Position numbers and translations under genes: made by a program | Shown: positions 1 through 8,330 of the stretch, piece after piece | Numbering within the stretch: position 1 is the first letter of the stretch | Layout: each line of letters starts with the position of its first letter | Notes under the pieces: generated by a model | What the model was told of the DNA's origin: nothing | Databases searched by the model: none | What the model saw: the letters and a program-made list of their open reading frames with translations, nothing else | Origin: an uncultured Actinobacillus sp. | GTDB lineage: Bacteria; Pseudomonadota; Gammaproteobacteria; Enterobacterales; Pasteurellaceae | Length of the DNA: 64,000 nt | NCBI RefSeq assembly: GCF_945915845.1 | Contig: NZ_CAMEFX010000001.1 | Location: 62,001-126,000, forward strand | Direction: 5' to 3'

Positions 1-141
1 AACAGGCAACGCCACATCCGCTTCAAGCAATGCCATACGCACTTCGCGCAAGGTATCTTTAATATTATCTTCAGTTAAACGGCCTTTCCCCGTGATATTG
101 CGTAGGGTTTTCGATAGGCGATCGGATAAATTCTCAAACAT
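1..141 (-). CDS. ffh: Signal recognition particle protein Ffh, N-terminal 47 codons (partial)
   Basis: This is the GTPase subunit of the signal recognition particle, which binds 4.5S RNA and delivers inner-membrane proteins co-translationally to FtsY. Only the start is in the window: the protein begins MFENLSDRLSKTLRNITGKG and runs off the left edge within the N-domain helical bundle (RLTEDNIKDTLREVRMALLEAD), which matches the family closely. The G and M domains lie outside. It is divergent from ypjD, the same neighbour as in E. coli (ffh-ypjD-yfjD), which supports the call. Confidence 0.95.
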   Translation of the reverse strand, partial: MFENLSDRLSKTLRNITGKGRLTEDNIKDTLREVRMALLEADVALPV

Positions 142-251
142 AACATTCTCATTTCTAAATGGAAAAATTGCGCTGATTATACCTGAATTCTTCCCCTATT
201 TGAATTTTTAACTTAGAATAGCTCTCAATAAGATAAATGAAGGATCTATAA

Positions 252-1025
252 ATGTCATACGCCATTTTTTCTATGCTTTGCTATTGTGTCAGTATTTTAC
301 TGATTGCGCCTTCTTTGGCACAGGGTCAAACGGTACAAATTAATAAAATTTGGGTTTTATTGACCGCACTTGCCGGGATTGCGTTGCACTATTTGAGCCT
401 GCATTATTGGGAAGATAGCACGCCCAATGGTACAAGTATGACCTTACTGGAAATCAGCTCCTTGCTCAGTCTATTTATCGCCATTTTAGCCAGCTTTCCC
501 CTTTGCTTAAAAGTGCGCACCATTTCCTTTTTGCTACCGATTGCTTATGGGTTTGCGGTGATCAATTTAATTATGGCAGAATTTATTCCAAGCCAAATGG
601 TGCAATTACATCATCAAGTTTTTGCCCATATTGTCTTATCTATGGTGGCCTATTCTGTTTGCTTTATTGCGATGCTTTACAGTATTCAAATTGCGTGGTT
701 GGACAATAATTTGAAGCAGAAAAAAATCATGCCATCCCCTGCGGTTCCGCCGTTAATGTTAGTAGAACGCCATTTTTTCCGCGTGTTATTAAGTGGGGAA
801 ATCTTGCTAACCATTACCCTTATTTCAGGAATGTTCTACTTGCTAGATGCCCTTGAACCCACCAATATACATAAAGCCCTCTTCTCATTTTTTGCTTGGG
901 TGGTGTTTGGTGTGTTGCTATTTGGGCACTGGAAATGGCATTGGCGCGGAAAAAGAATGATCATTTTCACAATTTCAGGTATGATTTTGCTCACCATTGC
1001 TTATTTTGGTAGCAAAATTCTTTAA
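252..1025 (+). CDS. ypjD: Inner-membrane protein YpjD (CcsA/cytochrome c assembly-like)
   Basis: A 257-residue, very hydrophobic protein with about eight predicted membrane spans, resembling E. coli YpjD along its whole length, including the WRGKR turn and a C-terminal ILLTIAYFGSKIL that matches E. coli LTLAYFGSRIV. The family shares the CcsA/CcmF-type fold with heme-handling cytochrome c assembly factors, but YpjD's own role is poorly defined. The start ATG follows AAGGATC at a good distance. It is followed by corB behind a hairpin terminator. The gene order ffh/ypjD/corB is conserved with Enterobacteria. The assignment to family is firm; a biochemical role is not claimed. Confidence 0.9.
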   Translation: MSYAIFSMLCYCVSILLIAPSLAQGQTVQINKIWVLLTALAGIALHYLSLHYWEDSTPNGTSMTLLEISSLLSLFIAILASFPLCLKVRTISFLLPIAYGFAVINLIMAEFIPSQMVQLHHQVFAHIVLSMVAYSVCFIAMLYSIQIAWLDNNLKQKKIMPSPAVPPLMLVERHFFRVLLSGEILLTITLISGMFYLLDALEPTNIHKALFSFFAWVVFGVLLFGHWKWHWRGKRMIIFTISGMILLTIAYFGSKIL

Positions 1026-1034
1026 TATTTAGCG

Positions 1035-1069
1035 AGTTGGCTCAGGGAAAGCCCTAGCCCAACTTTTTT
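1035..1069 (+). terminator. Intrinsic terminator after ypjD
   Basis: An interrupted stem AGTTGG...AGGG/CCCT...CCAACT with an AAAG loop, followed by a T run, just after the ypjD stop codon. Confidence 0.75.
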
Positions 1070-1093
1070 ATCAACAAACAAAAGGATCCGATT

Positions 1094-2353
1094 TTGGACA
1101 GTATCCCCCTTAGTACATTAGTCATCTCTCTCATTATCTGTTTAGTTCTCTCCGCCTATTTTTCAGGCTCAGAAACCGGTCTTCTCTCCGCAAACCGTTA
1201 CCGTATGCGCCATTTAGCAGAAAAAGGTCATCGCGGGGCACGTAAAGCAGAAAACTTATTAAAAAAGACAGATAAATTACTCAGCCTTATTCTTATTTGT
1301 AACAACCTTGTCAACATTACCGCCTCTGCCATTGCCACGATTATTGGTATGCGTTTGTATGGTGATGCCGGGGTTGCCATTGCAACAGGTGTGCTAACCT
1401 TTGTCATGTTAGTCTTTTCTGAGATTTATCCTAAAACAGTTGCCGCACTTTACCCTGAAAAAGTCGCGTTTTTATCGAGCCATTTCTTGTCATTGCTGAT
1501 GAAGATTTGTTCGCCATTAGTTTTCTTAATGAACGTTATTATCAAATTAATGATCAAAATAACCGGATTAAAAACAGAAACTAAAACCAATCATTTAAGC
1601 CCTGAAGAACTGCGTTCCATTGTTAACGAAAGCGGCAAATTTATTCCTTCCGCCCACCAAGAAATGCTGTTATCCATTTTGGATTTAGAAGAAGTTACCG
1701 TAGACGATATTATGGTACCGCGTAATGATATCTCAGGCATTGATATTGAAGATGACTGGAAAGCCATTATGCGCCAGCTGAACCACGCGCCGCACGGTCG
1801 GGTCTTGCTGTACAAAAATAGCATTGATAACAATGTGTTAGGTTTTTTACGCGTACGCGAAGCCTATCGTTTAATGCTAGACAAAAATGAATTCACCAAA
1901 GAAACCTTAATTCGCGCGGTAGATGAAATTTACTTTATTCCTGAAGGTACGCCACTCAACGCCCAATTGGTCAATTTCCGCAATAACAAAGAACGTATCG
2001 GATTGGTCGTGGACGAATACGGCGATATTAAAGGCTTGGTCACCCTTGAAGATATTTTGGAAGAAATTGTGGGGGAATTTACTACCTCAACCACGCCATC
2101 CATTGATGAAGAAATCGTGCCACAATCAGACGGCTCAGTGATTATTGATGGATTAACCAATATTCGTGATATCAATAAGTTATACGACTGGAATTTAGAT
2201 ACAGAAGAAGCACGCACCTTCAACGGGCTGATTTTGGAAACCTTAGAAGATATTCCTGACGAAGGCACAGAGTTTGAACTCAACGGACTTAAAATCACCA
2301 TCCTAGAAGTGGCGGATAATATGGTTAAACAGGCAAAAGTAGAAAAATGTTAG
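1094..2353 (+). CDS. corB: CNNM/CorC-HlyC family membrane protein (CorB/YfjD)
   Basis: A 419-residue protein of the CNNM/CorB family, implicated in Mg2+ (divalent cation) transport. Order of domains: DUF21/CNNM membrane domain (about residues 5-190, with the SGSETGLLSANRYRMRHLA signature), a CBS pair (about 200-320, DIMVPR and VTLEDILEEIVGEF), then a C-terminal CorC_HlyC domain (about 335-415). E. coli YfjD matches throughout (GMRLYGDAGVAIATGVLTFV is identical in both). The start is a TTG, chosen because AAAGGATC precedes it at proper spacing and the homologue begins there. corA is also in this window, at 12 kb. Confidence 0.92.
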   Translation: MDSIPLSTLVISLIICLVLSAYFSGSETGLLSANRYRMRHLAEKGHRGARKAENLLKKTDKLLSLILICNNLVNITASAIATIIGMRLYGDAGVAIATGVLTFVMLVFSEIYPKTVAALYPEKVAFLSSHFLSLLMKICSPLVFLMNVIIKLMIKITGLKTETKTNHLSPEELRSIVNESGKFIPSAHQEMLLSILDLEEVTVDDIMVPRNDISGIDIEDDWKAIMRQLNHAPHGRVLLYKNSIDNNVLGFLRVREAYRLMLDKNEFTKETLIRAVDEIYFIPEGTPLNAQLVNFRNNKERIGLVVDEYGDIKGLVTLEDILEEIVGEFTTSTTPSIDEEIVPQSDGSVIIDGLTNIRDINKLYDWNLDTEEARTFNGLILETLEDIPDEGTEFELNGLKITILEVADNMVKQAKVEKC

Positions 2354-2356
2354 AAA

Positions 2357-2390
2357 AAATGACCGCGCTTTAAAGTGCGGTCATTTATTT
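2357..2390. terminator. Bidirectional terminator built from an uptake-signal inverted pair
   Basis: AAATGACCGCGCTT and its near-complement AAGTGCGGTCATTT face each other between the convergent corB and MFS genes. The right arm is a perfect uptake signal (AAGTGCGGT) and the left arm has one mismatch. Confidence 0.75.
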
Positions 2391-2392
2391 TC

Positions 2393-3598
2393 CTATTCTA
2401 ACGCTTTCCCTTTCAATTCAGGGATTAAGAAAATCGTTGCAAGCATATCAAGCACATAGATTGTGGCTAAGAATGCAATGGCGATTTGGAATGAATAGGC
2501 AGAAACAATTGCCCCGACAACCACAGGTCCAAAACCGCCTACAGCTCGACCTAAGTTGAATAAGACATTTTGCGCTGTCGCACGAGCTTCCGTTGGATAG
2601 GCTTCTGACATTAAAGCCCCATAACCGCCCATCATCCCGTTTACAAATGCCCCTAACGCCGCACCTGCAAATAACATGGCGGTTGGGTTAGTCAATTGTG
2701 AATAGGCAATGATGCTGATGACTGCACCGGCTTGGAAAATTAAGAAACTCGGTTTGCGCCCAATTTTATCCGCTAAACGCCCAAAAATCCAAATACCCGC
2801 CATCATGCCACAAATGGTAACTGCCGTCCATAAACCTGATTTGGTTAAACTAAAACCTAATTGTTTCGACAAAAAGTTAGGTAACCAAATCATAATGCCG
2901 TAATAGCCGAAGTTTTGTACTGACGTTAAAACAACAATCCCTGCGCTCACTTTGGCGGTTTTGCTGTCATTAATCAATAATTTGAAAGGCGATTGTTTCG
3001 GTTTTTCCCTTTCTAATTTGCGGGTAAAGACTTCCGGCTCATGTAAACGCGCGCGTAAAAACCACGCCACAAAAGCGGGGAAAATCCCCACCACAAACAT
3101 TCCACGCCAGCCAATCACAGGAAGCAATAATGGCGTTAATAAGGCAGCAGCTAATACCCCCACTTGCCACCCCAGCGCCACATAAGATGACGCTTTGGCA
3201 CGATGACGTGCCGGCCAAGCTTCGGCGGCTAACGCCATCCCGATACCAAATTCACCACCTAAACCGATACCTGCAATAGTGCGATAAATCAGTAAATCCC
3301 AATAACCTTGTGCGATAGCACATAAGCCTGTGAAGACGGCAAAGAGAACGATTGTCCAAGTTAATACGCGGACGCGCCCATATTTATCGCTTAATGCGCC
3401 GAAAATAATCCCACCCGCCACAGCACCAATTAAGGTCCAAGTCACTAATGAGCCACCTTGCGCAGGGGTTAAACCAAGATCAGCGGAAATAGCAGTTAAC
3501 ATAAAACCAAGGATAAGTAAGTCAAACCCATCCATTGCGTAACCTACGGCTGAGCCTAATAGGGCTTTCCAGCCATAATTATCAACTTTGTGTGTCAT
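2393..3598 (-). CDS. Major facilitator superfamily transporter (sugar/aromatic-acid symporter type)
   Basis: A 401-residue inner-membrane carrier with twelve predicted spans. Visible MFS signatures are GALSDKYGRVR (about residue 67) in the loop between helices 2 and 3, the equivalent GRLADKIGRKPS between helices 8 and 9, and the helix-1 motif GYAMDGFDLLILGFML, where the Asp after Met-Asp-Gly is typical of the aromatic acid:H+ symporter and NanT-like subfamilies. The substrate cannot be read from sequence. It is transcribed alone; its leader contains a perfect inverted repeat that could be an operator. Confidence 0.85.
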   Translation of the reverse strand: MTHKVDNYGWKALLGSAVGYAMDGFDLLILGFMLTAISADLGLTPAQGGSLVTWTLIGAVAGGIIFGALSDKYGRVRVLTWTIVLFAVFTGLCAIAQGYWDLLIYRTIAGIGLGGEFGIGMALAAEAWPARHRAKASSYVALGWQVGVLAAALLTPLLLPVIGWRGMFVVGIFPAFVAWFLRARLHEPEVFTRKLEREKPKQSPFKLLINDSKTAKVSAGIVVLTSVQNFGYYGIMIWLPNFLSKQLGFSLTKSGLWTAVTICGMMAGIWIFGRLADKIGRKPSFLIFQAGAVISIIAYSQLTNPTAMLFAGAALGAFVNGMMGGYGALMSEAYPTEARATAQNVLFNLGRAVGGFGPVVVGAIVSAYSFQIAIAFLATIYVLDMLATIFLIPELKGKALE

Positions 3599-3652
3599 TT
3601 TGATGTCCTTTTGTTGCTCACAGGCAACCTTTTAAAGATAAAGAAGGGAACC

Positions 3653-3671
3653 GTTTTTGTTAAACAAAAAC
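3653..3671. promoter_or_regulatory. Perfect 9-bp inverted repeat upstream of the MFS gene
   Basis: GTTTTTGTT-a-AACAAAAAC lies 55-73 bp upstream of the MFS start codon. Its compact symmetry with a 1-bp centre suits a dimeric repressor's operator rather than an RNA hairpin. The regulator is unknown. Confidence 0.35.
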
Positions 3672-3810
3672 TTGCGGCGTAGTGTAGTATTTTTTAGGAA
3701 AATGGCAAGGAAATTTATCGTAAAGTATATTCCACAATCAAACTATTCTCTTGAATAAATATAACTCAAAGGTTATTATAAGGGTAAATCACAGCCGGTA
3801 TATAACTTAT

Positions 3811-4145
3811 ATGTTTGAATTATTGTTTCATCCACAAGCATTTGCTGAGATAGAATCACTCAATGATGTTATGAAAGCAAAATTGTTAGCAAAATTAGAT
3901 AATTAGAACTGCTGGGCAATGAGCTTCGTTTTCCCGATACGCGCCCCATTCAACAGGGATTATTTGAATTACGTGTCGGGAAAAAGGATATCACACGAAC
4001 GTTTTTCGCCTTTGCTATTGGTCGGAAAATTTATATTTTGCGTACCTTTGCGAAGAAAACCCAAAAAACACCACAATCTGAAATAGATATTGCACTAAGT
4101 CGTTTACAGGAGCTAACTGATGAAAATCCAACCTATCTCATATAA
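3811..4145 (+). pseudogene. HigB/RelE-type toxin (Gp49 family), disrupted by a one-base deletion
   Basis: The first frame reads 31 codons (from MFELLFHPQAFAEIESL) and stops at TAG 3904-3906. The next frame continues at once with LELLGNELRFPDTRPIQQG, then FELRVGKKDITRTFFAF and IYILRTFAKKTQKTPQSEI. Those are hallmarks of HigB-like mRNA-cleaving toxins (the KKTQKTP motif, then A..R). Reinserting one T near 3903 (GAT AAT TTA GAA) restores a continuous protein of about 111 residues, so this looks like a recent single-base loss. The 3' end overlaps the antitoxin gene by 26 bp, the usual toxin-first layout. As written the toxin should be inactive unless the ribosome slips. Confidence 0.85.
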
Positions 4146-4407
4146 AGCCGTCAAAGAAAAATTACTCGCTGATGAAAATGTAAAAGCTCTTTATCTTGAA
4201 GAAAAAGCAGCTGAAGATGCGGCATCACTACTTTATGATATGCGAAGTAAAGCAGGCTTAACATCATCTCAAGTTGCTGAAAGAATGGGGGTCTCACAAC
4301 CTGCTATATCGAAATTGGAACGAAATGCGAATAAAGCCACCCTATCAAGTCTTATTCGCTATGCCAGAGCTTGTGGTATGGAATTACAACTTTCTGCGCA
4401 CTCTTAA
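4120..4407 (+). CDS. HigA-like XRE family antitoxin
   Basis: A 95-residue protein with a helix-turn-helix at about residues 47-68 (LTSSQVAERMGVSQPAISKLER), typical of the XRE antitoxins that neutralise HigB-type toxins and repress their own operon. It overlaps the end of the disrupted toxin gene by 26 bp, as in translationally coupled higBA pairs. The frame is intact while the toxin is not, so this may now be an orphan antitoxin or DNA-binding regulator. The 3' end faces glmS convergently. Confidence 0.85.
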   Translation: MKIQPISYKAVKEKLLADENVKALYLEEKAAEDAASLLYDMRSKAGLTSSQVAERMGVSQPAISKLERNANKATLSSLIRYARACGMELQLSAHS

Positions 4408-4427
4408 TGGTATCCAAAAGCGCGGTC

Positions 4428-4451
4428 AAAAAAGGCAGGTAAATACCTGCC
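4428..4451 (-). terminator. Rho-independent terminator of glmS
   Basis: On the minus strand GGCAGGTA-tt-TACCTGCC is followed by six Ts, 20 bp after the glmS stop codon. Confidence 0.85.
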
Positions 4452-4470
4452 TATGTCTGAAAAAATATAT

Positions 4471-6303
4471 TTACTCTACCGTTACCGCTTTCGCAAGATT
4501 GCGAGGTTGGTCAACGTCTGTCCCTTTAATTAAAGCAATGTGATATGACAATAATTGTAACGGTACGGTGTAGAAAATTGGTGCCGTAATTTCATCCACT
4601 TTCGGTAATACGATAGTTTTAAAGCCTGTGGCTTCTTCGAAACCGGCTTCATGATCAGCAAATACATATAACTGACCACCGCGCGCGCGAACTTCTTCGA
4701 TGTTAGATTTGACTTTCTCTAACAAATCATTTTCAGGCGCAACGACCACGACCGGCATTTCACTATCGATTAATGCTAACGGACCATGTTTCAACTCACC
4801 TGCCGCATAGGCTTCTGCATGGATATATGAAATTTCTTTTAATTTCAATGCAGATTCCATCGCGATTGGGTAGTATTCACCACGACCTAAGAATAAGGTG
4901 TGATGTTTTTCTGCGAAGTCTTCCGATAATTTCTCAATTTGTTTATCGAACACTAATGCACTTTCAATTTGTGCCGGTAAACGTTGTAACGCTTGAATAA
5001 TGTGATGTTCTTGTTCATCGCTTAAATTGCCTTTTAAACGACCAATCGCAGCATTTAACAGCAACATACAGGTTAATTGCGTAGTAAAGGCTTTCGTTGA
5101 TGCTACGCCAATTTCCACACCGGCTTTGGTCATAAAGGCGAAATCGGATTCACGCACTAATGACGAGCTTGCCACGTTACAAATTGTCATGGCTGACATA
5201 TAACCTGATTCTTTCGCCAAACGAAGTGCGGCTAACGTATCCGCCGTTTCACCTGATTGAGAAAGGGTGATTAACAAGCTATTTGGACGTGTCACAAATT
5301 TACGGTAACGGAATTCTGACGCAATTTCCACATCACAGCTTACACCTGCAATGGCTTCAAACCAGTAACGCGCCACCATACCTGCGTTATATGATGTACC
5401 GCAAGCCACGATTTGTACGTGTTCCACTTTGCTTAAAATTTCTGCTGCATTTGGCGCAATCGCTTCAATGTTCACGCGACCATCTTTGATACGACCATCA
5501 AGGGTATTCATAATTGCCACTGGCTGTTCAAAGATTTCTTTTTGCATATAGTGACGATATGGACCTTTATCGGCCGCATCGTTTTCATAGTTACCTTCGT
5601 GAATTTCACGGGTCACTTTATTGCCTGCGCGATCGTAAATATCTACGGTAGTACGTGTAATTTCAGCTACATCGCCTTCTTCAAGGTAAGTAAAACGGCG
5701 AGTGACGCTTAACAACGCCAATGGATCTGAGGCTAAGAAGTTTTCGCCAATACCATAACCAATCACTAACGGCGAACCAGAACGTGCCACGATTAAACGA
5801 GAAGGATCTTCTTCATTCATCACCACCGTACCATAAGCACCACGTAATTGAACCACGGTTTTTTGCACTGCTTCTAATAAGGTTTTCGCAGTGCGGAATT
5901 CCCATTCCACCAAGTGTGCGATAACTTCAGTGTCTGTTTGTGATTGGAATACATAACCACGTTCTTGTAAAACCACTTTTAATTCTTCGTAGTTTTCGAT
6001 AATACCATTGTGAACCACCGCAATTTTGCCTGAGCGATGTGGGTGCGCATTGGTTTCAGAAGGTTCACCATGGGTTGCCCAACGAGTATGAGCAATCCCT
6101 GTTCCGCCTAATAATGGGCTCGCTTCTAACGCATCATCTAAGGCTTTCACTTTACCCACACGGCGCACAATGTGCATTTGTTTGTCTTGACCCAGTACAG
6201 CAACGCCCGCAGAGTCGTAACCACGATATTCTAAACGGTGTAAGCCGTCCACCAAAATTGCTGCTACATTACGTTCTGCTACTGCACCAACGATTCCACA
6301 CAT
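4471..6303 (-). CDS. glmS: Glutamine--fructose-6-phosphate aminotransferase (isomerising)
   Basis: GlmS makes glucosamine-6-phosphate from fructose-6-phosphate and glutamine, the first step to UDP-GlcNAc for peptidoglycan and lipid A. It is 610 residues long, as in E. coli. The N-terminal glutaminase begins MCGIVGAV with the catalytic Cys2 and contains HTRWATHG. Two SIS isomerase domains follow ([27 protein letters not shown], then [20 protein letters not shown]). The C-terminus [11 protein letters not shown] is the conserved region recognised by Tn7 in other bacteria. No Tn7 ends are visible, but a broken toxin-antitoxin pair sits directly downstream. A DeoR-type regulator lies 32 bp upstream. 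Confidence 0.98.
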   Translation of the reverse strand: MCGIVGAVAERNVAAILVDGLHRLEYRGYDSAGVAVLGQDKQMHIVRRVGKVKALDDALEASPLLGGTGIAHTRWATHGEPSETNAHPHRSGKIAVVHNGIIENYEELKVVLQERGYVFQSQTDTEVIAHLVEWEFRTAKTLLEAVQKTVVQLRGAYGTVVMNEEDPSRLIVARSGSPLVIGYGIGENFLASDPLALLSVTRRFTYLEEGDVAEITRTTVDIYDRAGNKVTREIHEGNYENDAADKGPYRHYMQKEIFEQPVAIMNTLDGRIKDGRVNIEAIAPNAAEILSKVEHVQIVACGTSYNAGMVARYWFEAIAGVSCDVEIASEFRYRKFVTRPNSLLITLSQSGETADTLAALRLAKESGYMSAMTICNVASSSLVRESDFAFMTKAGVEIGVASTKAFTTQLTCMLLLNAAIGRLKGNLSDEQEHHIIQALQRLPAQIESALVFDKQIEKLSEDFAEKHHTLFLGRGEYYPIAMESALKLKEISYIHAEAYAAGELKHGPLALIDSEMPVVVVAPENDLLEKVKSNIEEVRARGGQLYVFADHEAGFEEATGFKTIVLPKVDEITAPIFYTVPLQLLSYHIALIKGTDVDQPRNLAKAVTVE

Positions 6304-6335
6304 AATTTTTTCCTTTTTCAGTTAATTTAATACAT

Positions 6336-7109
6336 TTACTTGGCAATAATCACTTCAACATTCTGTTGTTCAATCATTGCTTTATCTTGTTCCGTCAACA
6401 AATCATCGGTAATTAACACATCAATCTGCTGCCAGTTTAATTCTAAATTTGGCATTTTCCGCCCAATTTTTTGGCTTTCCACCATCACAATCACTTCGCG
6501 GCTCACATCTGCCATGACCTGACTGAGACCAATCAATTCATTAAACGTTGTGGTGCCACGTTCCAAATCCACGCCATCGGCACCAATAAATAATTGGTCG
6601 AAATCATAAGAACGCAAAACCTGTTCCGCCACTTTTCCTTGGAAAGATTCCGATCGGGTATCCCAAGTGCCACCGGTCATTAAAAGCGTAGGTTCATTTT
6701 CCAAGGAACGTAATTCAGTCGCCACAGACAAGGAATTGGTCATCACAATCAACCCTTGCTTTCCGTTAAGTTGTTTGATTAAGGCGGCGGTTGTGCTGCC
6801 ACTATCAACAATAATACGATTATGATCACGAATACGTTCGGCTGCCGCCTTGGCTATGACAATCTTTCGTTCCGAAAGTTCTTCTTGCTCATCTTCAATA
6901 ATGTCTTGCGGCATCAAAATGGCACCGCCATATCGGCGCAATAAAAAACCATTGGCCTCAAGTGCGGTTAAATCTTTGCGAATAGTCACTTCTGACGTAT
7001 CAAAAAGTTGCACTAATTGGTCAACGCTCACTTCACCTTGTTCTTGCAAAATCTGCATAATCCGATGACGGCGTTGTTGTGTGTTGCGTTGATTTAAATT
7101 TCGTTTCAT
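6336..7109 (-). CDS. DeoR/GlpR-family transcriptional regulator next to glmS
   Basis: A 257-residue regulator: N-terminal DeoR helix-turn-helix (about residues 25-60, VSVDQLVQLFDTSEVTIRKDL) and a C-terminal DeoRC sugar-phosphate sensor (about 90-250; DSGSTTAALIKQL, MTNSLSVATEL, FIGADGVD). It is similar to SrlR/GlpR-type repressors. It directly precedes glmS on the same strand with 32 bp between them. In some pseudomonads a DeoR protein named GlmR sits beside glmS and controls it, so control of amino-sugar synthesis is a reasonable inference, but the ligand is not shown by sequence. The Shine-Dalgarno is weak. Confidence 0.82.
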   Translation of the reverse strand: MKRNLNQRNTQQRRHRIMQILQEQGEVSVDQLVQLFDTSEVTIRKDLTALEANGFLLRRYGGAILMPQDIIEDEQEELSERKIVIAKAAAERIRDHNRIIVDSGSTTAALIKQLNGKQGLIVMTNSLSVATELRSLENEPTLLMTGGTWDTRSESFQGKVAEQVLRSYDFDQLFIGADGVDLERGTTTFNELIGLSQVMADVSREVIVMVESQKIGRKMPNLELNWQQIDVLITDDLLTEQDKAMIEQQNVEVIIAK

Positions 7110-7194
7110 TATCCAAACCCAGCCCTAAGTTTCGTTTCGGAATTATATAAGTAAAAAAAAGAAAGGCAAGATGATTTTAAAAGAAATGATAAAA

Positions 7195-7225
7195 AATAAA
7201 AAACCCTGCCACATCCATGGCAGGG
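7195..7225 (-). terminator. Rho-independent terminator of hupA
   Basis: The arms CCCTGCCA and TGGCAGGG flank a 6-base loop; on the minus strand they are followed by a T-rich run, 23 bp past the hupA stop. Confidence 0.85.
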
Positions 7226-7247
7226 CTTAGATTTTGAAATATTAAAA

Positions 7248-7523
7248 TTACGCGTTTACAGCGTCTTTTAATGCTTTACCCGCAACGAACGCAGGTGCTT
7301 TTGACGCAGCGATTTTGATTTCTGCACCAGTTTGTGGGTTACGACCGGTACGTTCTTTGCGCGCGTTTACTTTGAATGTACCGAAACCGATTAACTGCAC
7401 AGCGTCCCCTTTTTTCAAGCTATCAGAGATCGCATCTAAAGTGGCTTCTAATGCCGCTTTTGCGTCTTTTTTAGTTAAACCAGCTTGTGCTGCGATTGCA
7501 TCGATTAAATCCGTTTTGTTCAT
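7248..7523 (-). CDS. hupA: DNA-binding protein HU
   Basis: A 91-residue nucleoid protein that bends and wraps DNA as a dimer. The start is [20 protein letters not shown]; the beta-arm that clamps the minor groove is at about residues 55-71 with the family signature [21 protein letters not shown]. Length and sequence fit HU-alpha/HupA closely. It is in the conserved hupA-yjaG-hemE-nudC neighbourhood also seen in E. coli, here ahead of the DeoR gene and glmS, and has its own terminator. Confidence 0.97.
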   Translation of the reverse strand: MNKTDLIDAIAAQAGLTKKDAKAALEATLDAISDSLKKGDAVQLIGFGTFKVNARKERTGRNPQTGAEIKIAASKAPAFVAGKALKDAVNA

Positions 7524-7688
7524 AATATAATTACCTATTTCTTTAAATTTAAAGATTGTTTATTTGTATTAGGAAAAATTCCTAGCACATTGACTGTGAA
7601 ACAGCACTGTAAAGGATAATCGAAGTTCAGCGTTAAGCCAATAGCTAGAAATGCAAATTTTTGTAAATTTCGTGATGCCGGTCACATT

Positions 7689-8276
7689 TTACACAATTTC
7701 TATCCCAATATTGGATAAACGCGCTTCACGTAATTCATTTTTTAGGTCTAAGATCAGACCAGTATCACGCTCTTCACATTCATTTAATATCCGATAAATT
7801 AGCCATTGCACATCTAATTCTTCTTGAATTTCTACCGCACTTTTAAGCTCATTTTCCGACAATTCGCGTTCCTGTTCCGTTTCTAAAACAGTGGCCACGG
7901 TTTGCATCGACAGTTGGCTAATTTTAATGGCTTGCTCTAAGCTTTCCCCGGCAATAATGGCGTGCAACAATTCAGACAACCCTTCGCAAGCATCAAGCGC
8001 CGGCACAACACCAAAGAAATCATAGTCATTCACATCAGGGATAAGGTTTTCCAACTTTTCAAGCTGATTTTCAAAATTGATTTTCGCCCCTTTTACCGTT
8101 AAATGTTCCCACACTAAATTGAGAATATTTTGGTAAAGTTTGGCATGCTCAGGTTGTTCAGTGACATCACAAAACAACTTGAAATTCGGGTACATGCGCT
8201 CACACAGGCACGCCATAAAAGTCAGGTTTTGCCAGGTTTCAAAGCGTTCAATACGTTTATGAATTGGGTTTCTCAT
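7689..8276 (-). CDS. yjaG: DUF416 family protein YjaG
   Basis: A 195-residue soluble protein of the DUF416 family. It matches E. coli YjaG across its length, e.g. FMACLCERMYPN, LTVKGAKINFENQLEK, ECEERDTGLI and the C-terminal LREARLSNIGIEIV. No catalytic motif can be recognised and the function is unknown. Its conserved place between hupA and hemE is ancestral gene order and not evidence of a heme role. Confidence 0.9.
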   Translation of the reverse strand: MRNPIHKRIERFETWQNLTFMACLCERMYPNFKLFCDVTEQPEHAKLYQNILNLVWEHLTVKGAKINFENQLEKLENLIPDVNDYDFFGVVPALDACEGLSELLHAIIAGESLEQAIKISQLSMQTVATVLETEQERELSENELKSAVEIQEELDVQWLIYRILNECEERDTGLILDLKNELREARLSNIGIEIV

Positions 8277-8330
8277 AATATTTTCCTGTAAGGGGTTAAT
8301 TAGATTAACCCCGATTCACGTTTATTTGTG

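Noticed and set aside
4408-4470. Tn7 insertion at the glmS attachment site
   Set aside because: The glmS 3' end is the right place, but no Tn7 end repeats, tns genes or 5-bp target duplication are visible; only a terminator and the antitoxin gene lie there.
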